The position numbers and the translations under genes were made by a program. This document shows positions 1 to 9,721 of a stretch of DNA of 64,000 nt, in pieces. The stretch is from contig NZ_CABPSA010000002.1 of NCBI RefSeq assembly GCF_902459615.1, forward strand, positions 682,001-746,000, in the 5' to 3' direction. The notes beneath the pieces are model-generated. The model was given only the letters and a program-made list of their open reading frames with translations. It was not told the DNA's origin and searched no databases. Source of the stretch: Pandoraea commovens. Its GTDB lineage: Bacteria > Pseudomonadota > Gammaproteobacteria > Burkholderiales > Burkholderiaceae. How positions within the stretch are numbered: position 1 is the stretch's first letter; each line of letters starts with the position of its first letter.

Positions 1-12
1 CATGCCCCTCGT
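1..12 (-). promoter_or_regulatory. Possible ribosome binding site and start codon of the next gene to the left
   Basis: Read on the minus strand, a purine-rich GAGGGG precedes an ATG formed by the first three bases of the window. It lies about 55 bases past the stop of the ABC binding-protein gene, where a GltJ-type permease gene is expected in such operons. Only the start codon is inside the window, so the product cannot be read. Confidence 0.35.
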
Positions 13-57
13 CGTTTGCTTCGCTATCGCGTCGCTTTCCCGCCGCCCGCGTCTGAA

Positions 58-969
58 TTACTCGAACGCCTTGTCGTTCGGGTTCGCGTAGAGCTGCTTG
101 AGCTGCTCGCTCATCGGGAAATTGAAGTTGATGTTCTTCGGCGGCACCGGCGTCTCGAACCACTTCTTGTACATGGCGTTGATCTCGCCGCTCTTCATCA
201 CACCGGCGAGTGTGTCGTCCACCAGCTTTTTGAACTCGGTGTCGCCGTGCTTCATCATGAAGCCGTACGCTTCGAACGACTGCGGCTTGCCCGTCACGAT
301 CCAGTCGTCGGGATTGCGGCCCATCGTGCGCGCACCGGCGAGCAACACGTCATCCATCATGAATGCCTGAACGCGTCCGCCCTGAAGCATGGTGAACGAC
401 TCGCCGTAGTCCTTGCCGGAAATGACGTTCATGCCCATCTTCTTCTCGTTGTTCATCTTGTTGAGGATGCGCTCCGAGGTCGTACCGGCATTGGTCACGA
501 CCGGCTTGCCCGCCAGATCCGGGAAGTCCTTGATGCCCGAATTTTTGTTCGTGAGCAGGCGCGTGCCCGCGACGAAGAACGTGTTCGAGAAGTTGACCTG
601 CGACTGACGCGCCGTGAGGTTCGTCGTCACGCCGCACTCGATGTCGACCGTGCCGTTCTGCACGAGTGCGATGCGGTTCTGCGATGTGACGGGGATAAAG
701 CGGACTTGCAGATCGGGCTTCTTCAGACGCGTTTTGACCGCGTCGACGACCTTGTTGCACAGATCCTGCGAGTAACCGATGACGTTGTGACCGTTGTCGT
801 AATACGAGAACGGAATCGACGATTCGCGATGACCGATGGAAATCACGCCGCTGCTCTCGATCTTTTGCAGCGTCTCCGATGCGCCCTGCGCCAGCGCCGC
901 ACCGGCAGCCAACGTCATCGCTACGGCCAGCGCCCCGTGCATCACCCCGGTCAATCGCGTCTTGATCAT
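58..969 (-). CDS. gltI: Glutamate/aspartate-type ABC transporter periplasmic binding protein
   Basis: Family 3 solute-binding protein of 303 aa. It would bind acidic amino acids in the periplasm and pass them to a GltJKL-type membrane complex. Residues 1-27 form a Sec signal peptide ending ALA before Gln-28. The mature part has the GltI-like block with GHRESSIPFSYYD and a full-length two-lobe domain, with no internal membrane segment. The gene appears to be the first of an operon running off the left edge. Two inverted repeats lie upstream (996-1055). The family call is firm; the exact substrate (Glu, Asp or both) is inferred from similarity. Confidence 0.85.
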   Translation of the reverse strand: MIKTRLTGVMHGALAVAMTLAAGAALAQGASETLQKIESSGVISIGHRESSIPFSYYDNGHNVIGYSQDLCNKVVDAVKTRLKKPDLQVRFIPVTSQNRIALVQNGTVDIECGVTTNLTARQSQVNFSNTFFVAGTRLLTNKNSGIKDFPDLAGKPVVTNAGTTSERILNKMNNEKKMGMNVISGKDYGESFTMLQGGRVQAFMMDDVLLAGARTMGRNPDDWIVTGKPQSFEAYGFMMKHGDTEFKKLVDDTLAGVMKSGEINAMYKKWFETPVPPKNINFNFPMSEQLKQLYANPNDKAFE

Positions 970-995
970 GTCCTGCTCCTGAAATGGTCTTCCCG

Positions 996-1055
996 TGATT
1001 CATGATTGAATCATTTGTTTCATGTTAATTTTTTTGCAACAAATGATCAAATCAT
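996..1055. promoter_or_regulatory. Two inverted repeats upstream of the binding-protein gene
   Basis: TGATTCA-TGAT-TGAATCA at 996-1013 is a perfect dyad, and ATGAT-CAA-ATCAT at 1043-1055 is a second one sharing the GAT/ATC half-sites. Both lie in an AT-rich stretch 27-86 bases upstream of the gltI-like start codon. They look like operator sites; the regulator is unknown. Confidence 0.45.
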
Positions 1056-1229
1056 AGTTAACCCGCAAAAACGACAGCGGCATACCCCAGGTCGTGAGAC
1101 GTGACGGTGCGGCGAACCGATGGCGGGGACTTACGGGGGAAGACGAGACGGTGCGGTGGGAACGAGCGAGGCGCCGCTGACGTGCGGCGTTGCAACGGGT
1201 GTTGCGACGGTTGCGGAGTGTGGCGACTG

Positions 1230-1424
1230 CTACAGCAAACGAATCAGCAGGTTGAAGACGAGCGAGAGCAGCACGGTCGAGGCAAACGGGAAGACCATTT
1301 CCTTCCCGCGCCAGCGCAGTCGCACGTCACCGGGCAGGCGGCCGATGCCGAGTTTGGTCAGCCAGGGCGCAGCCGCCGAGAGGACGCAGATCGCGAAGAA
1401 GATGGTGAACATCCAGCGAAACAT
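1230..1424 (-). CDS. DUF2905 small membrane protein
   Basis: 64-aa protein with a hydrophobic segment at about 5-20, the central GIGRLPGDVRLRW block typical of DUF2905 proteins, and a second hydrophobic segment at about 47-62. Probably an inner-membrane protein with two spans; function unknown. It lies 26 bases downstream of the MidA gene on the same strand, so the two are probably co-transcribed. The ATG at 1424 gives the usual family length; a longer in-frame reading to 2552 is only the MidA antiframe. Confidence 0.85.
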   Translation of the reverse strand: MFRWMFTIFFAICVLSAAAPWLTKLGIGRLPGDVRLRWRGKEMVFPFASTVLLSLVFNLLIRLL

Positions 1425-1450
1425 CGGGGCGGCCTCTCGGTTGGGCGTGA

Positions 1451-2665
1451 TCAGAGCGCGTGACTGCGGTCGCCGTTGACGAAGCCGACCAGACCGGCCC
1501 ATTCGTCCATCGCGCGTCCGAAGGCGATGACCTTGAAGAGCTCGCCCATCTCGGCCTCGGAGAGCAGCTTCTGTGCGGCGGCGGCCGCAGGCAGGAACGT
1601 CTTCTGATCGGTAGGGTCGAGCGTGCTCATCAGATCGATGATGCCCGCATTCATCAGGAAACGCGCCTGCGACGTGAAGCCCAGCAGGTCGAGACCGGCT
1701 TCCACACCGGCGTCGGCGATGCCCGAAAACTCCACATGCGCGGTGATGTCCTGCAAGCCGGGGTAATAGAAGGGGTCGTCGTGCGCGTGGTGGCGGTAGT
1801 GGCACATGAGCGTGCCGCCTGCGCGCTGCGGATGGTAGTACTCGCGTGCGGGGAAGCCGTAATCGATCAGCAGCAACAAGCCACGCGCCAGCAAGGGGGC
1901 GACGCTGCGCACGAAGGCCGCGGCAGCTTCGTGCGTTTCCGTCAGATATTCCTGCGTCGGGGGCAGATCGGCCAATGCGTCGAGCGCTTCCGGCAGCGGG
2001 CCGGTGTATAGCCGCTCTTCCCACGCGAAGCCTTCCGGTGTGAGCACGACGCCGCGCTCGAACCAGACCGGCTGACCGTTGGCATCCGGACGGCGTGCCC
2101 ACAGGCGCACGGGCATGGCGTCGAGGACTTCGTTGCCGATCATCGTGCCGTGGAAGGCGTCGGGCAATTGATCGAGCCACGTCACGCGATCCAGCAAATG
2201 CGGTGCCGCTTTCTCGATGGTGTCGCGCTGGCGGGCGCGAAGTTCGCCCGAGAGCTCCATGATCGAGTACTGCTCGCAAGGCGTACCTTCGGCTTCGAGG
2301 GCGAGCAGCAGATCGGCGGCGAGGCGTCCGGACCCGGCACCGAACTCCAGTACCTGCGCGTCGCCCGTCTGTTCGAAGACTTCGCCGAGCTGGCGCGCGA
2401 GCGTGCGCGCGAAGAACGGCGTGAGTTCCGGCGCGGTGACGAAGTCGCTGCCATCGGCGGCGAGGCGTCCGAACTTGGCGGCGCCGGCGGCGTAATAGCC
2501 GAGGCCGGGCGCGTACAGGGCCAGTTCCATGAAGCGATCGAACGGCAACCATCCGCCGTCCGCTTCAATGGCGTCGGCAAGATATGCCGTGAGGCGGCGC
2601 GAGTGTTCGAGCGCGTCCGTCTCCGGAACGGGTAAACTATGGGGTTTCGGTGCGGCCTGATTCAT
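1451..2665 (-). CDS. MidA/NDUFAF7-family SAM-dependent methyltransferase
   Basis: 404-aa class I methyltransferase of the COG1565/MidA family. The eukaryotic relative NDUFAF7 methylates an arginine of a complex I subunit; the bacterial substrate is not established. The SAM-binding loop VLEFGAGSGRLAADLL is clear, preceded by the family's N-terminal FDRFMELALYAPGLGYY block. No signal peptide or membrane segment is seen, so it is probably cytosolic. Length matches the family. It is followed by the DUF2905 gene and is divergent from the SDR/folB operon. Confidence 0.88.
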   Translation of the reverse strand: MNQAAPKPHSLPVPETDALEHSRRLTAYLADAIEADGGWLPFDRFMELALYAPGLGYYAAGAAKFGRLAADGSDFVTAPELTPFFARTLARQLGEVFEQTGDAQVLEFGAGSGRLAADLLLALEAEGTPCEQYSIMELSGELRARQRDTIEKAAPHLLDRVTWLDQLPDAFHGTMIGNEVLDAMPVRLWARRPDANGQPVWFERGVVLTPEGFAWEERLYTGPLPEALDALADLPPTQEYLTETHEAAAAFVRSVAPLLARGLLLLIDYGFPAREYYHPQRAGGTLMCHYRHHAHDDPFYYPGLQDITAHVEFSGIADAGVEAGLDLLGFTSQARFLMNAGIIDLMSTLDPTDQKTFLPAAAAAQKLLSEAEMGELFKVIAFGRAMDEWAGLVGFVNGDRSHAL

Positions 2666-2921
2666 GCGGGCATTGTAACGGAGACGGTGCAGACTGGCTG
2701 CTATGGTTGAGATAGTGCGTCTGTGGGCGAATTCAACGTGTTTTGCGCCGATTTTTGCTGGTTTTCGATTGTTTTTGCGTGTTTTTCGCCAGTTTGCGCA
2801 ACGCTCGGCCTCCGCCAGGAGCCCTGTCTAAGGTTCGCAGGCTGTCGTGTCCCGCTACCGCTGAAGCCTCAAGCCGCCCGAAGTTCGTTCATCCGCCCGC
2901 TGTGAAACAGGAATTCGCCGC

Positions 2922-3782
2922 ATGACCGTTGCATCGACGCCACGCCCTGCCCACGACGCAAATGACGCCGCTCGCACGTCCGACGTGCTGCACGCGTCGC
3001 ATGCATCGCGCGTTGCGTTGGTGACCGGCGGCGCGCGCCGCATCGGACGCGCCATCGCGCTGAAGCTCGCGAGCCTGGGCTGGGACGTTGCCGTGCACTA
3101 CGAGCGCTCGCACGACGAGGCGCTTGAAACCGTAGCCGCCATCGAGGCGATGGGTCGCCGCACGCTCGCGTTGCAGGCGTCGCTCGCCGACGAGGCCGCC
3201 ACCGTCGCCCTGATCGGGCGTTGCCGCGAGGCGCTGGGCGTGCCGACGTGTCTGGTGAACAATGCGTCGCGCTTCGAGTACGATTGCGCCGACGATTTCG
3301 GCTATCAGGCGCTGGAGCGTCACATGCGCGTGAATGCAGGCGCGCCGCTGGTGCTAGCGCGCGAGATGCACGCGGCGCTCGGTGAGTCGGGGCGAGGGGT
3401 CGTCGTCAATCTGCTCGATCAGAAGCTGGCGAATCCGAACCCCGATTACCTGTCGTATACGCTGTCGAAAGCGGCGCTCGATGTCGCGACGACCTTGCTG
3501 GCACAAGCATTTGCACCGCGCTTGCGTGTGGTCGGCGTCGCCCCGGGCGTCACGCTCCTGTCCGTCGACCAGACGCCAGCGGGCTTTGCCGCCGCTCATG
3601 CGTCGACGCCGCTGGGCGCGTCGTCCACGCCGGAAGACATCGCCGAAGCCGTCGCCTATCTGGCGCAGGCGCCCGCCGTCACCGGCACGGTGTTGTATGT
3701 GGACGGTGGCCAACATCTCGCGAGTTCGTCGCGCGACGTGAAATTTCTGACCGAGCCGGCCGATGCCGACCGGTCTCGTTGA
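2922..3782 (+). CDS. SDR-family oxidoreductase, pteridine-reductase-like
   Basis: 286-aa short-chain dehydrogenase. The nucleotide loop VTGGARRIGRAIAL carries the TGxxxRxG pattern of FolM/PTR1 pteridine reductases rather than the classical TGxxxGIG. An NNAS motif and a YTLSK active-site motif follow. About 27 residues precede the Rossmann fold and may be disordered. The gene abuts folB, so a role in dihydromonapterin or dihydrofolate reduction is likely by context. The biochemical assignment is inference; the SDR call is firm. Confidence 0.8.
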   Translation: MTVASTPRPAHDANDAARTSDVLHASHASRVALVTGGARRIGRAIALKLASLGWDVAVHYERSHDEALETVAAIEAMGRRTLALQASLADEAATVALIGRCREALGVPTCLVNNASRFEYDCADDFGYQALERHMRVNAGAPLVLAREMHAALGESGRGVVVNLLDQKLANPNPDYLSYTLSKAALDVATTLLAQAFAPRLRVVGVAPGVTLLSVDQTPAGFAAAHASTPLGASSTPEDIAEAVAYLAQAPAVTGTVLYVDGGQHLASSSRDVKFLTEPADADRSR

Positions 3783-3803
3783 TTGTCATTACGAGTCTTC
3801 AAA

Positions 3804-4199
3804 ATGCATAGCGCTCTTTCCCACCCCCGCCTGATGGACTGCCGTCGCATGTTCCTGCGCGACTACGAGGTGTTCATCAACATCGGCGTGCACGATCACG
3901 AAAAGCGTGGCGAGCAGCGCGTGCTGATCAACGTGCAACTGTTTGTGCCGCTCGCCGAGAGCACGCCCACGGAAGACAAGCTCGACGAAGTCGTGGATTA
4001 CGACTTCATGCGCGAGACCATCGCCAAGCGTGTGGGGCAGGGCCACATTCACTTGCAGGAAACCCTTTGCGACGACGTCGCGCGTGCGCTGTTGGCGCAT
4101 CCGCGCGTGCGCGCCGTGGGGGTGTCGACCGAGAAGCCCGACGTCTACCCCGATTGCCACTCGGTCGGCATCGAAGTGTTTCAGATGAAGGATGCCTGA
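3804..4199 (+). CDS. folB: Dihydroneopterin aldolase
   Basis: FolB converts 7,8-dihydroneopterin to 6-hydroxymethyl-dihydropterin and glycolaldehyde in folate synthesis. The protein (131 aa) has the core [28 protein letters not shown], the [11 protein letters not shown] helix and the C-terminal SVGIEVFQ strand; the HDHEKRG segment includes the pterin-site Glu region. A TTG at 3783 would add seven residues, but the ATG at 3804 is preferred. It lies directly behind the SDR gene and runs up to the ttcA start. Confidence 0.9.
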   Translation: MHSALSHPRLMDCRRMFLRDYEVFINIGVHDHEKRGEQRVLINVQLFVPLAESTPTEDKLDEVVDYDFMRETIAKRVGQGHIHLQETLCDDVARALLAHPRVRAVGVSTEKPDVYPDCHSVGIEVFQMKDA

Positions 4200-4200
4200 C

Positions 4201-5169
4201 ATGAGTGCCGTCATGCCCGAGACCGGCGCGCCGCTGGCCGCGACCGGCAATGCCGCCGCCGCCGACAGCGTGAAGAAAGCGCAGAAGCTCGCGTTCGAGA
4301 ACAACAAGCTCGAAAAGCGCCTGTTCCGTCTGACGGGGCAGGCCATCGGCGACTACAACATGATCGAGCAGGGCGATCGCGTCATGGTGTGCATGTCCGG
4401 CGGTAAGGACAGCTACGCCATGCTCGACATTTTGCTCAAGCTGCGCGAGCGCGCGCCGATCGACTTCTCCATCGTCGCCGTCAACCTCGATCAGAAGCAG
4501 CCCGGCTTCCCCGAACACGTGCTGCCGGATTACTTCCGTTCCATCGGCGTGGATTTCCACATCGAAAACCAGGACACGTACTCCATCGTCAAGCGTGTGG
4601 TGCCCGAAGGCAAGACCACCTGCTCGCTGTGCTCGCGTCTGCGTCGCGGCATTCTGTATCGCGTGGCTGGCGAACTCGGTGCGACGAAGATCGCGCTGGG
4701 CCACCATCGCGACGACATCATCGAGACGCTGTTCCTGAACATCTTCTACGGTGGCAAGCTCAAGGGCATGCCGCCGAAGCTGCAATCGGACGACGGCAAG
4801 AACGTGGTGATCCGACCGCTCGCGTATGTGCGCGAACCGGATCTCGAACGTTACGCCGAGTACAAGCAGTTCCCGATCATTCCGTGCACATTGTGCGGCA
4901 GCCAGCCGAACCTGAAGCGCGCCGAGATGAAGTCGCTCATCCGCCTGTGGGAAAAGCAGCACCCGGGGCGCATCAAGTCGATTTTCAGCGCGTTGTCGAA
5001 CGTGGTGCCGTCGCATCTGATGGACACGAACCTTCACGACTTCCGGAATTTGCGTGCGACGGGGCAACCTGATCCGCTCGGCGATATTGCGTTCGACGAA
5101 GCGCCCTGCGGCGACGAGGACGATGCGGGCATCATCCGCATCAATCAATTGACGCAATTCGACGACTGA
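4201..5169 (+). CDS. ttcA: tRNA 2-thiocytidine(32) synthetase TtcA
   Basis: TtcA is an ATP- and iron-sulfur-dependent enzyme that thiolates C32 of certain tRNAs. The PP-loop SGGKDS is at 66-71. The two CxxC pairs are present: Cys-141/Cys-144 in [10 protein letters not shown] and Cys-229/Cys-232 in PCTLCGS. The 322-aa length fits the family apart from a 35-residue variable N-terminus. An ATG at 4192 overlaps the folB end, but AAGGA at 4188-4192 is spaced correctly for the ATG at 4201. Co-transcription with folB is likely. Confidence 0.92.
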   Translation: MSAVMPETGAPLAATGNAAAADSVKKAQKLAFENNKLEKRLFRLTGQAIGDYNMIEQGDRVMVCMSGGKDSYAMLDILLKLRERAPIDFSIVAVNLDQKQPGFPEHVLPDYFRSIGVDFHIENQDTYSIVKRVVPEGKTTCSLCSRLRRGILYRVAGELGATKIALGHHRDDIIETLFLNIFYGGKLKGMPPKLQSDDGKNVVIRPLAYVREPDLERYAEYKQFPIIPCTLCGSQPNLKRAEMKSLIRLWEKQHPGRIKSIFSALSNVVPSHLMDTNLHDFRNLRATGQPDPLGDIAFDEAPCGDEDDAGIIRINQLTQFDD

Positions 5170-5324
5170 TCGACATCGACGGCTGACGCACGACCGGCGC
5201 GTATTTTGCGAACCGAATCGTGCGCCAGACGGCATCTTCAGCGATCCCCGTGCTGACATCGGCCGGGGACGCGAGATCCCGACACACTGACAAACGCCTC
5301 CCACTTTCGAATCGTCACGACGCC

Positions 5325-6686
5325 ATGAATATTGTGATTCTCGCCGCCGGCATGGGTAAGCGCATGCGCTCGAAGTTGCCCAAGGTGTTGCAGCCGCTGG
5401 CCGGTCGCCCGTTGCTCTCGCACGTGATTGCGACAGCGCGTCAACTCGCGCCGGGCAAGCTCATCGTAGTGATCGGGCACGGTGGCGACGCCGTGCGCGA
5501 AGCCGTTTCTGCGCAGGACATCCTGTTCGCAGAGCAGACGCAGCAACTGGGGACCGGGCATGCCGTGCAGCAAGCGGCGTCGCAGCTCGACGAATGGGTG
5601 CCGACCCTCGTGCTCTATGGCGATGTGCCGCTCACGCGCGTCGAAACGTTGCAAGGGCTGCTCGATGCGGCGGGCAACGACAAGCTGGGTGTGCTCACCG
5701 TCGATCTCGACAACCCGACGGGCTATGGTCGTATCGTGCGCGACGCGGCAGGTAACGTGCAGCGTATCGTCGAACAGAAAGATGCCAATGAGGCCGAGCT
5801 GGCGATTCGCGAGATCAATACCGGTATCGTCGTCGCCCCGACGCGCGCGCTCAAGGGATGGCTCGGCGGTCTGAAGAATCAGAATGCGCAGGGCGAGTAC
5901 TACCTGACCGACGTGATCGCCTGCGCGGTGGCGGACGGCGTGCCCGTCGTCACCACGCAGCCGGCGTTTGCGTGGGAGCCGAACGGCGTGAACGACAAGG
6001 CGCAACTGGCCGCGCTGGAGCGCGACTATCAACGTAACGCGGCGGGTGCACTGCTCGCGGCCGGCGTCACGCTGATCGATCCGGCGCGCTTCGATGTCCG
6101 TGGGGAGATCGTCTGCGGCACCGACGTCTCCATCGACGTGAATTGTGTCTTCGAAGGCAAGGTCACGATCGGCGACGGTGCGACCATCGGGGCGAACTGC
6201 GTCATTCGAAATGCCACGATCGGTGCGGATACCCGTATCGAAGCGTTCAGTCATCTGGACGGCGCAGTGGTCGGGGCGAATGCCGTCATCGGGCCGTACG
6301 CACGTCTGCGTCCGGGTGCCGATCTGGCGGACGATGTGCACATCGGCAACTTTGTGGAAGTGAAGAATGCGTCGATGGCCAAGGGTTCGAAGGCGAACCA
6401 TCTGGCGTACGTCGGCGATTCGACCGTGGGCGCGCGCGTGAATATCGGTGCGGGCACGATCACGTGCAACTACGACGGTGCGAACAAGCACCGCACGATT
6501 ATCGAGGACGATGTCTTCATCGGTTCGGACACGCAGCTCGTAGCACCCGTCACGGTCCGACGCGGTACGACGATTGCTGCTGGCACGACGGTCTGGAAGG
6601 ACACGCCGGAAGACGCACTGGTGCTCAACGGCAAGACGCAGGAAGCGAAGGCGGGTTATGTCCGCCCGCGCAAGCAGAAGCAGTAA
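5325..6686 (+). CDS. glmU: Bifunctional UDP-GlcNAc pyrophosphorylase / GlcN-1-P acetyltransferase
   Basis: GlmU acetylates glucosamine-1-phosphate and then uridylylates it to make UDP-GlcNAc for peptidoglycan and LPS. The 453-aa protein starts with the nucleotidyltransferase signature [16 protein letters not shown]. After about residue 250 it has a left-handed beta-helix acetyltransferase domain with repeated hexapeptides (for example [11 protein letters not shown]), and the conserved [11 protein letters not shown] region near the C-terminus. The ATG at 5325 gives the standard start; the upstream in-frame extension is not conserved. It lies directly before glmS, the preceding pathway step. 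Confidence 0.96.
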   Translation: MNIVILAAGMGKRMRSKLPKVLQPLAGRPLLSHVIATARQLAPGKLIVVIGHGGDAVREAVSAQDILFAEQTQQLGTGHAVQQAASQLDEWVPTLVLYGDVPLTRVETLQGLLDAAGNDKLGVLTVDLDNPTGYGRIVRDAAGNVQRIVEQKDANEAELAIREINTGIVVAPTRALKGWLGGLKNQNAQGEYYLTDVIACAVADGVPVVTTQPAFAWEPNGVNDKAQLAALERDYQRNAAGALLAAGVTLIDPARFDVRGEIVCGTDVSIDVNCVFEGKVTIGDGATIGANCVIRNATIGADTRIEAFSHLDGAVVGANAVIGPYARLRPGADLADDVHIGNFVEVKNASMAKGSKANHLAYVGDSTVGARVNIGAGTITCNYDGANKHRTIIEDDVFIGSDTQLVAPVTVRRGTTIAAGTTVWKDTPEDALVLNGKTQEAKAGYVRPRKQKQ

Positions 6687-6794
6687 AATCGGCGGTTATG
6701 TGCTGGCGCATGGCCCATTGGCGTGCGCTGGTGAGTGAATACGGATCTCATCCGATTGGATGAGCCAGAGTTTCTGGCACTTAGGAAAGCGAAT

Positions 6795-8624
6795 ATGTGC
6801 GGCATTGTCGGCGCGGTGGCGCGACGTAATGTAGTACCGGTGTTGGTCGAAGGTTTGCGTCGTCTCGAGTATCGTGGCTACGACTCCTGTGGCGTGGCTG
6901 TGCTCAAGGACGGCGTGCCGCAACGTGCACGCAGCGTCTCGCGCGTGGCTGACCTCGACGAGCAGCTTGCCCAGACGCAACTGACGGGCGAGACGGGCAT
7001 TGCCCACACGCGCTGGGCAACGCACGGCGCACCGGTCACGAACAACGCGCACCCGATTTTCTCGCGCGACGAAGTGGCGCTGGTTCATAACGGCATCATC
7101 GAGAATCACGAAAGCCTGCGTGACGAATTGCGCGGTCTTGGCTATGAGTTCGTGTCGCAAACCGACACCGAAGTCATTGCCCACCTGATTCACCACATTC
7201 TCTCTAACGGCGCAGCTGGCGATCTGTATCAGGCGGTCCGTCTGGCGACGCGTCGTCTGCATGGCGCCTATGCCATCGCCGTGTTCCGCAAGCAGGAACC
7301 GCATCGCGTCATCGGCGCACGTGCGGGTTCGCCGCTCGTGGTCGGTGTGGGCGAGGGCGAGAACTTCCTCGCGTCGGACGCGCTGGCGCTGGCTGGCACG
7401 ACCGACCAGTTCATTTATCTGGAAGAGGGCGATGTCGTCGAACTCACGCTGGACGGCGTGAAGATCGTGGATCGCAACGATGCGGCTGTCGAGCGCGAAG
7501 TGCGCACCGTTCAGGCTTACACGGGTGCCGTGGAGCTGGGACCGTATCGTCACTACATGCAGAAGGAAATCTTCGAGCAACCGCGCGCGATCGGCGACAC
7601 GATGGAAGGCGTCGAAGGTATCTCGCCGACGCTTTTCGGCGAGAAGGCCGAAGCGATGCTCAGCAACGTCGATTCGATTCTGATTCTGGCGTGCGGCACG
7701 AGCTATTACTCGGGCATGACGGCGAAGTACTGGCTGGAGTCGCTGGCGCAGATTCCGACGCAGGTCGAAGTGGCGAGCGAGTACCGCTACCGCGACAGCG
7801 TGCCGAATCCGAAAACGCTGGTCGTGACGATCTCGCAATCGGGTGAGACGGCCGACACGATGGCGGCGCTGCAACACGCGCAATCGCTGGGCATGACGAA
7901 CACGCTGGCGATCTGCAACGTGGGGACGAGCGCGATGGTGCGTCAGACCGCGTTGCATTACCTCACGCGCGCGGGTACGGAAATCGGTGTGGCGTCGACG
8001 AAGGCGTTCACGACGCAGCTCACGGCGCTGTTCCTGCTGACGCTGACGATTGCGAAGTTGCGTGGTCGTCTGAGCGCGGCGCAGGAGGCAGATTACCTGA
8101 CGCAACTGCGTCACCTGCCGTCGGCGCTGCACAGCGTGCTGGCGCTGGAGCCGCAGATCATTGCGTGGGCCGAAGAGTTTGCCCGTCGCGAAAATGCGCT
8201 GTTCCTGGGGCGCGGTCTGCACTACCCGATTGCTCTGGAAGGTGCACTCAAGCTCAAGGAAATCTCGTACATCCACGCCGAGGCGTATCCGGCTGGCGAG
8301 CTGAAGCACGGTCCGCTGGCACTGGTGACGGATCAGATGCCTGTCGTGACGGTGGCGCCGCGCGACGCGCTGGTGGAAAAGCTGAAGTCGAACATGCAGG
8401 AAGTGCGTGCCCGTGGCGGTCAGCTGTATGTGTTTGCCGATTCGGACACGGAGATCGCGAATGCCGAAGGCCTCCATGTGATCCGTATGCCGGAGCACTA
8501 CGGCCAGCTGTCGCCGATTCTGCACGTTGTGCCGCTTCAACTGCTCGCGTATCACACTGCCTGCGCTCGTGGCACCGACGTCGACAAGCCGCGCAATCTC
8601 GCGAAATCTGTCACGGTGGAGTGA
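6795..8624 (+). CDS. glmS: Glutamine-fructose-6-phosphate aminotransferase (isomerizing)
   Basis: GlmS makes glucosamine-6-phosphate from fructose-6-phosphate and glutamine. The protein (609 aa) begins MCGIVGAV, giving Cys as the N-terminal nucleophile after Met removal. The glutaminase domain fills about 1-240 (with HTRWATHG). Two SIS sugar-isomerase domains follow, with CGTSYYSG and SQSGETADT. An upstream in-frame start at 6735 would mask the catalytic Cys and is rejected. glmU and glmS are adjacent, and a strong terminator follows at 8676. Confidence 0.97.
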   Translation: MCGIVGAVARRNVVPVLVEGLRRLEYRGYDSCGVAVLKDGVPQRARSVSRVADLDEQLAQTQLTGETGIAHTRWATHGAPVTNNAHPIFSRDEVALVHNGIIENHESLRDELRGLGYEFVSQTDTEVIAHLIHHILSNGAAGDLYQAVRLATRRLHGAYAIAVFRKQEPHRVIGARAGSPLVVGVGEGENFLASDALALAGTTDQFIYLEEGDVVELTLDGVKIVDRNDAAVEREVRTVQAYTGAVELGPYRHYMQKEIFEQPRAIGDTMEGVEGISPTLFGEKAEAMLSNVDSILILACGTSYYSGMTAKYWLESLAQIPTQVEVASEYRYRDSVPNPKTLVVTISQSGETADTMAALQHAQSLGMTNTLAICNVGTSAMVRQTALHYLTRAGTEIGVASTKAFTTQLTALFLLTLTIAKLRGRLSAAQEADYLTQLRHLPSALHSVLALEPQIIAWAEEFARRENALFLGRGLHYPIALEGALKLKEISYIHAEAYPAGELKHGPLALVTDQMPVVTVAPRDALVEKLKSNMQEVRARGGQLYVFADSDTEIANAEGLHVIRMPEHYGQLSPILHVVPLQLLAYHTACARGTDVDKPRNLAKSVTVE

Positions 8625-8675
8625 GGTGACCGACGGAGGGGCTGGCGTTCGCCGGCCTTGTCGGCAAGCTCGAAA

Positions 8676-8703
8676 AGAGGCACCTGCGGGTGCCTCTCTT
8701 GCT
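8676..8703 (+). terminator. Rho-independent terminator of glmS
   Basis: The stem AGAGGCACC / GGTGCCTCT (9 bp) with a TGCG loop is followed by CTTGCTTT. It lies 51 bases past the glmS stop codon. Confidence 0.8.
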
Positions 8704-8752
8704 TTGTGCGTTCAGCGATGTCGACGTGAGTCGTTTCCGGACATCGGTGGGT

Positions 8753-9109
8753 TTACGTCGCTGCGGACCAGACCGCGAGTTCGTAACCATCGGGATCGAG
8801 GAAGTGGAAGCGGCGGCCGCCGGGAAACGAGAACACGGCACGGCTGATCGTTGCACCGGCCGCTTCGACACGCTGTTGGGTTCCAGCGAGGTCATCGGCG
8901 TAGAGGATCACCAGCGGGCCACCGGGGCGAACCGCTTCTCCCGTCGTGAAGCCACCCGTGAGGCGTCCGTCAGTGAATTCGGTGTACGTCGGGCCGTAGT
9001 CGGTGAAGGTCCAGCCGAACACGCTGCCGTAGAACGCCTTGCTGCGTGCGATATCGGAAACATTGAACTCGATGTTGTCGATCTGACGATCGCGGCCTTG
9101 GTGGCTCAT
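8753..9109 (-). CDS. VOC-family (glyoxalase/bleomycin-resistance-like) protein
   Basis: 118-aa protein with a single vicinal-oxygen-chelate domain: IDNIEFNVSDIARSKAFYGSVFGW at the start, YADDLAGTQQRVEAAG in the middle and FHFLDPDGYELAVWS at the end. Members bind metals and act on small molecules or sequester toxins; the substrate here cannot be inferred. The start ATG overlaps the stop of the upstream DUF3224 gene by 4 bases, so translation is probably coupled. Confidence 0.85.
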   Translation of the reverse strand: MSHQGRDRQIDNIEFNVSDIARSKAFYGSVFGWTFTDYGPTYTEFTDGRLTGGFTTGEAVRPGGPLVILYADDLAGTQQRVEAAGATISRAVFSFPGGRRFHFLDPDGYELAVWSAAT

Positions 9110-9531
9110 GCTTGTTCTCCTGCGGAAGACGGTTCGTCGGGAAGGGCGTAGCGGAAGTCGTAAGCGTGCGTGCCGTCGGTGATCTCGATGACGAGACTGC
9201 CGGTCAGGCCCGTCAGCGCGTCGGTCCCGGAATCGGGCACGACGGTAATCGACTGCGTGGGCACACCGCGCGTCATTGTCGAGCTGTGTTGCAACACAAA
9301 CGTCCCGTTGCGCCCATGAAGCGCACCGCGCACGGTTTCCATGGCGACGTAACCGGCTGAGCCGGGTGTGCCGCTGCGAAATGCCAGCATCTCTCCCCGA
9401 CCGGTTGCGCTCAGATCCCCGTGGTACGTCTTGTCCAGCGAGAGACGACCAAGCCCGGTGTCCTGCGCAACGGCACTTAACGCTTCCGGCCCGAGCTGAA
9501 CATCGAAAAGCCCTTTGGCGGTCTGATTCAC
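9106..9531 (-). CDS. DUF3224 domain protein
   Basis: 141-aa protein matching the DUF3224 beta-barrel family: early GDLSATGRGEML, mid YVAMETVRGALHGRNGTFVLQHSSTM, then GTDALTGLTGSLVIEI. Function unknown; relatives resemble lipocalin/allene-oxide-cyclase-like barrels. No signal peptide, so probably cytosolic. First gene of a two-gene operon with the VOC protein, with GGAGG just upstream of the start and an SOS-like operator at 9559-9578 over its promoter region. Confidence 0.85.
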   Translation of the reverse strand: MNQTAKGLFDVQLGPEALSAVAQDTGLGRLSLDKTYHGDLSATGRGEMLAFRSGTPGSAGYVAMETVRGALHGRNGTFVLQHSSTMTRGVPTQSITVVPDSGTDALTGLTGSLVIEITDGTHAYDFRYALPDEPSSAGEQA

Positions 9532-9558
9532 TTGTGTGCTCCTCCAGCTGAATACGAG

Positions 9559-9578
9559 TACTGTGTTTTTGTACAGTA
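9559..9578. promoter_or_regulatory. LexA-like SOS box upstream of the DUF3224/VOC operon
   Basis: TACTGTGTTTTTGTACAGTA is a 20-base dyad matching the LexA consensus CTGT-N8-ACAG with the preferred TA flanks. It lies 28-47 bases upstream of the DUF3224 start codon. Three GTAC cores (9558, 9571, 9585) spaced 13-14 bases also occur, so a TetR- or ArsR-type operator is an alternative reading. Confidence 0.5.
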
Positions 9579-9640
9579 TTAAGTGTACTCAAACCTGAGC
9601 AAGATGCAAGCTGGAATCGTGTCCATCGCCTGACCTCAAC

Positions 9641-9669
9641 AAAAAAGGGAGTCCCTTTCGGGACTCCCT
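9641..9669 (-). terminator. Rho-independent terminator of the first porin gene
   Basis: A 10-bp perfect stem (AGGGAGTCCC / GGGACTCCCT, loop TTTC) at 9646-9669 is followed, in minus-strand direction, by the U-tract from the A-run at 9641-9646. It lies about 50 bases past the porin stop. Confidence 0.88.
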
Positions 9670-9721
9670 CAACTACTGGAGCACTCAAATCAACGGCTAA
9701 ACATCTCGCGAAGCGTTTAGC

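Noticed and set aside
6687-6794. Possible glmS ribozyme leader
   Set aside because: The glmU-glmS gap is about 108 bases and shows no ribozyme core; that class is known in Gram-positive bacteria.
6696-8555. Long minus-strand open frame of 619 codons
   Set aside because: It is antisense to glmS; the GC-rich sequence leaves the opposite frame open. The translation is Arg/His-rich and matches no family.
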